The notes beneath the pieces were generated by a model. That model saw nothing but the letters and a program-made list of their open reading frames with translations, did no database searches and was not told the origin of the DNA. Both the position numbers and the translations under genes were made by a program. This document shows positions 62,471-64,000 of a stretch of 64,000 nucleotides of DNA, piece by piece (position 1 is the first letter of the stretch; each line of letters starts with the position of its first letter). The stretch is from Conchocele bisecta (Eukaryota > Mollusca > Bivalvia > Lucinida > Thyasiridae). The DNA lies in NCBI GenBank assembly GCA_029237695.1, contig CM055265.1:80780447-80844446 (forward strand). The letters run 5' to 3'.

Positions 62471-62745
62471 GCTATTACGGTTTAAAGGTTTTGCGAGTTA
62501 TAAGCAAAATTGGGAAATTCTAAGTCGGAAAGGGGGATATAATCCATGACCCGGGGGTCGAATATAAAAATTGAAATAAGCTCTGTGCATCTACTCGTCA
62601 TAAAGAAGCTACATACCAAGTTTCAGGTCTGTAGCTAGTACGGTTTAAAATGTTTACGAGTTACAAGCCAAAATTGAAAACTTCCAAGTCAAAAAGGGGA
62701 GATAATCCATGATTTGGGGGTCGAATAAAAAATTGAACGGAGGTC
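62470..62745 (-). repeat. Array-bearing element, two reversed units
   Basis: Units with ccaagtttcaggtctgtagc and 'tagtacggttta' are the inverse of 29140-29600. Confidence 0.7.
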
Positions 62746-62824
62746 ACTTACAAGTTGTCAGTGACCTTGATCGTGATTGGAGGTCATTTACAAGGTGTCA
62801 GTTACATTAGTTTAGTTTAAACAG

Positions 62825-64000
62825 TACAGTCAAACCTGTGCTAACGACCACCTGGGAATAGCGACCACCTGTCCACAACGGCCAGTTAAAAATCCCCCCG
62901 TCCAATTTTGTTCTTTATAAGACCTTGGAATAACGACCACCCCCGAACTGCGACCAGCGACCAGCTATTTTCATTCCCATACGGCATTTTTGTATGTGAA
63001 CAGCGGCCATGTCAAGTTTTTGTCAGCAAAAAAAATAGCACCACAATAGCTATTTTCCTTTCATCATAATCTGGCCGCAATCATTTGAATTGCAACTGGT
63101 CGTATCCAATTAGTCATCAATTACATTTGCATACATTGGCACAATGCTCTTTTGAAAACATTCACCTTGCCCGATATGGTCGGTGTCATTTTGGCGACAT
63201 TAAATATTTTCCATGAAAAATATTGCATAACTCCATTAACGGTAATTCCCGATATGTATTCCGTGTCGTGTATTCCAATAGGCATAATGCAATTCCGCGT
63301 AAGTCATAAAACTCCATCATTAGCTGTGTTTACACAATTCTGATTCGTCTACAGTGACAAGACTAAGACTTCAAACACACCACACAAGTGTAAATTTCAC
63401 AACGCGGGGCACAAGGCCATATCAAAGATCAATACACGCGGTTGCTGACGTCAGTCACGTAGTCCACACTAGACTGGTACCCTGTCGGATGCGCAGCCTA
63501 GTGAAACAATACTACCGAGAACCAGTCTAAAGTGACACGACAATTTCTTCTTTGAAAGTGACACGACAAACGTGTTTATATGAATTGGGTCTCGATCTCC
63601 GACATATCCCGGCTTATTGCATTAGCGGCCAGGCCAGACCAGGCAGTGGATTCGCGTAGTCTGCCCATGGTTTACAATGCTCGCCAATCTCTAATTAAAA
63701 ACATCAGTAATTACGTCAGTGGACATTGCCAATTCGTCATAGGCTGCTTACATATTCGGGCTTGATCAGGATATTATACATTGGACAGAACGCAAATAAG
63801 CCTGGTGTTCTCTGCCGATTTGGACACCTATCTCGCGTGGGTTACTCGACTGGACACATTCAATGAAATATTTTTGTTACAAATAAAAATCGCGATTTTC
63901 ACAGGCCGCGCCACATAGGCTATCGTTTTAATAAAGACTATATGACCGTTATTAATTTCAACTGATGGTGTGAAATTGAGAATAAGAAAACAAAATACTA
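62825..64000 (+). mobile_element. TA-flanked 1.43-kb element, second copy, cut by the window end
   Basis: Starts tacagtcaaacctgtgctaa and follows 14402-15380 in order over its whole visible length, with indels (for example an extra stretch at 63080-63210). The two copies keep atgcgcagc, ggtctcgatctccgac and gtaattacgtcag blocks. Confidence 0.8.

Overview
This is eukaryotic nuclear DNA. It is AT-rich and intron-rich, and most of it is made of small interspersed and tandem repeats. The repeat repertoire points to a marine invertebrate, most likely a bivalve mollusc: tRNA-derived SINEs with the GATGAGACTTTAAACCGAGG / GACCTTAGCTGTTG body, CAAA-tailed elements, many fold-back MITEs, and array-bearing elements that resemble the oyster 'pearl' class. 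The species cannot be named from the sequence alone.

One gene can be reconstructed with high confidence. An NDRG-family gene (N-myc downstream-regulated, alpha/beta-hydrolase-fold protein, NDRG3-like) runs on the + strand from about 3.5 kb (candidate first coding exon) or 13.3 kb (first certain exon) to the stop codon at 42173-42175. Thirteen small exons (60-121 nt) have GT-AG borders and compatible phases. They join into a 371-residue model, or 353 residues from the ATG at 13296, which is a normal NDRG length. About 1.1 kb of exon is spread over about 38.6 kb. Two further coding pieces lie on the - strand: a GC-rich terminal exon of an unrecognised single-pass membrane protein (62054-62387), and a 68-codon exon-like frame enclosed in a terminal-inverted-repeat element (59757-60094). 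A 5'-truncated non-LTR retrotransposon with the C-terminal part of its reverse-transcriptase ORF lies in intron 1 (10421-11340, - strand).

Layout: 1-3.5 kb, array-bearing repeats upstream of the gene. 3.5-13.3 kb, NDRG intron 1 with TTAA-flanked MITEs, a 158-bp array, a 160-180-bp array and the LINE. 13.3-42.2 kb, NDRG exons 2-13 among nested MITEs, a 1.4-kb TA-flanked element, a 600-bp minisatellite and a second 158-bp array. 42.2-62 kb, the 3' flank, with almost no recognisable gene and many copies of the same MITE/SINE families. 62-64 kb, the - strand terminal exon and a second copy of the 1.4-kb element, cut by the window end.

The most unusual pattern concerns exon borders. Four exon-intron junctions of the NDRG gene occur in extra tandem copies: the acceptors of exons 8, 11 and 12 and the donor of exon 11. 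Each extra copy holds intron sequence, the splice site and the first or last 11-31 nt of the exon, and then breaks off. The extra copy of the exon 11 start differs from the functional exon at five positions, and all five are silent. A second theme is nested insertion that can be ordered within the window: PRL-158 inside TTAA-1 twice, TTAA-1 inside another MITE at TTAA, PRL-170 inside a MITE whose empty site is also in the window, and others. Element family names used below are working labels invented here. Repeat borders are accurate to a few bases where a TTAA or TA end is visible and to about 10-20 bases elsewhere.
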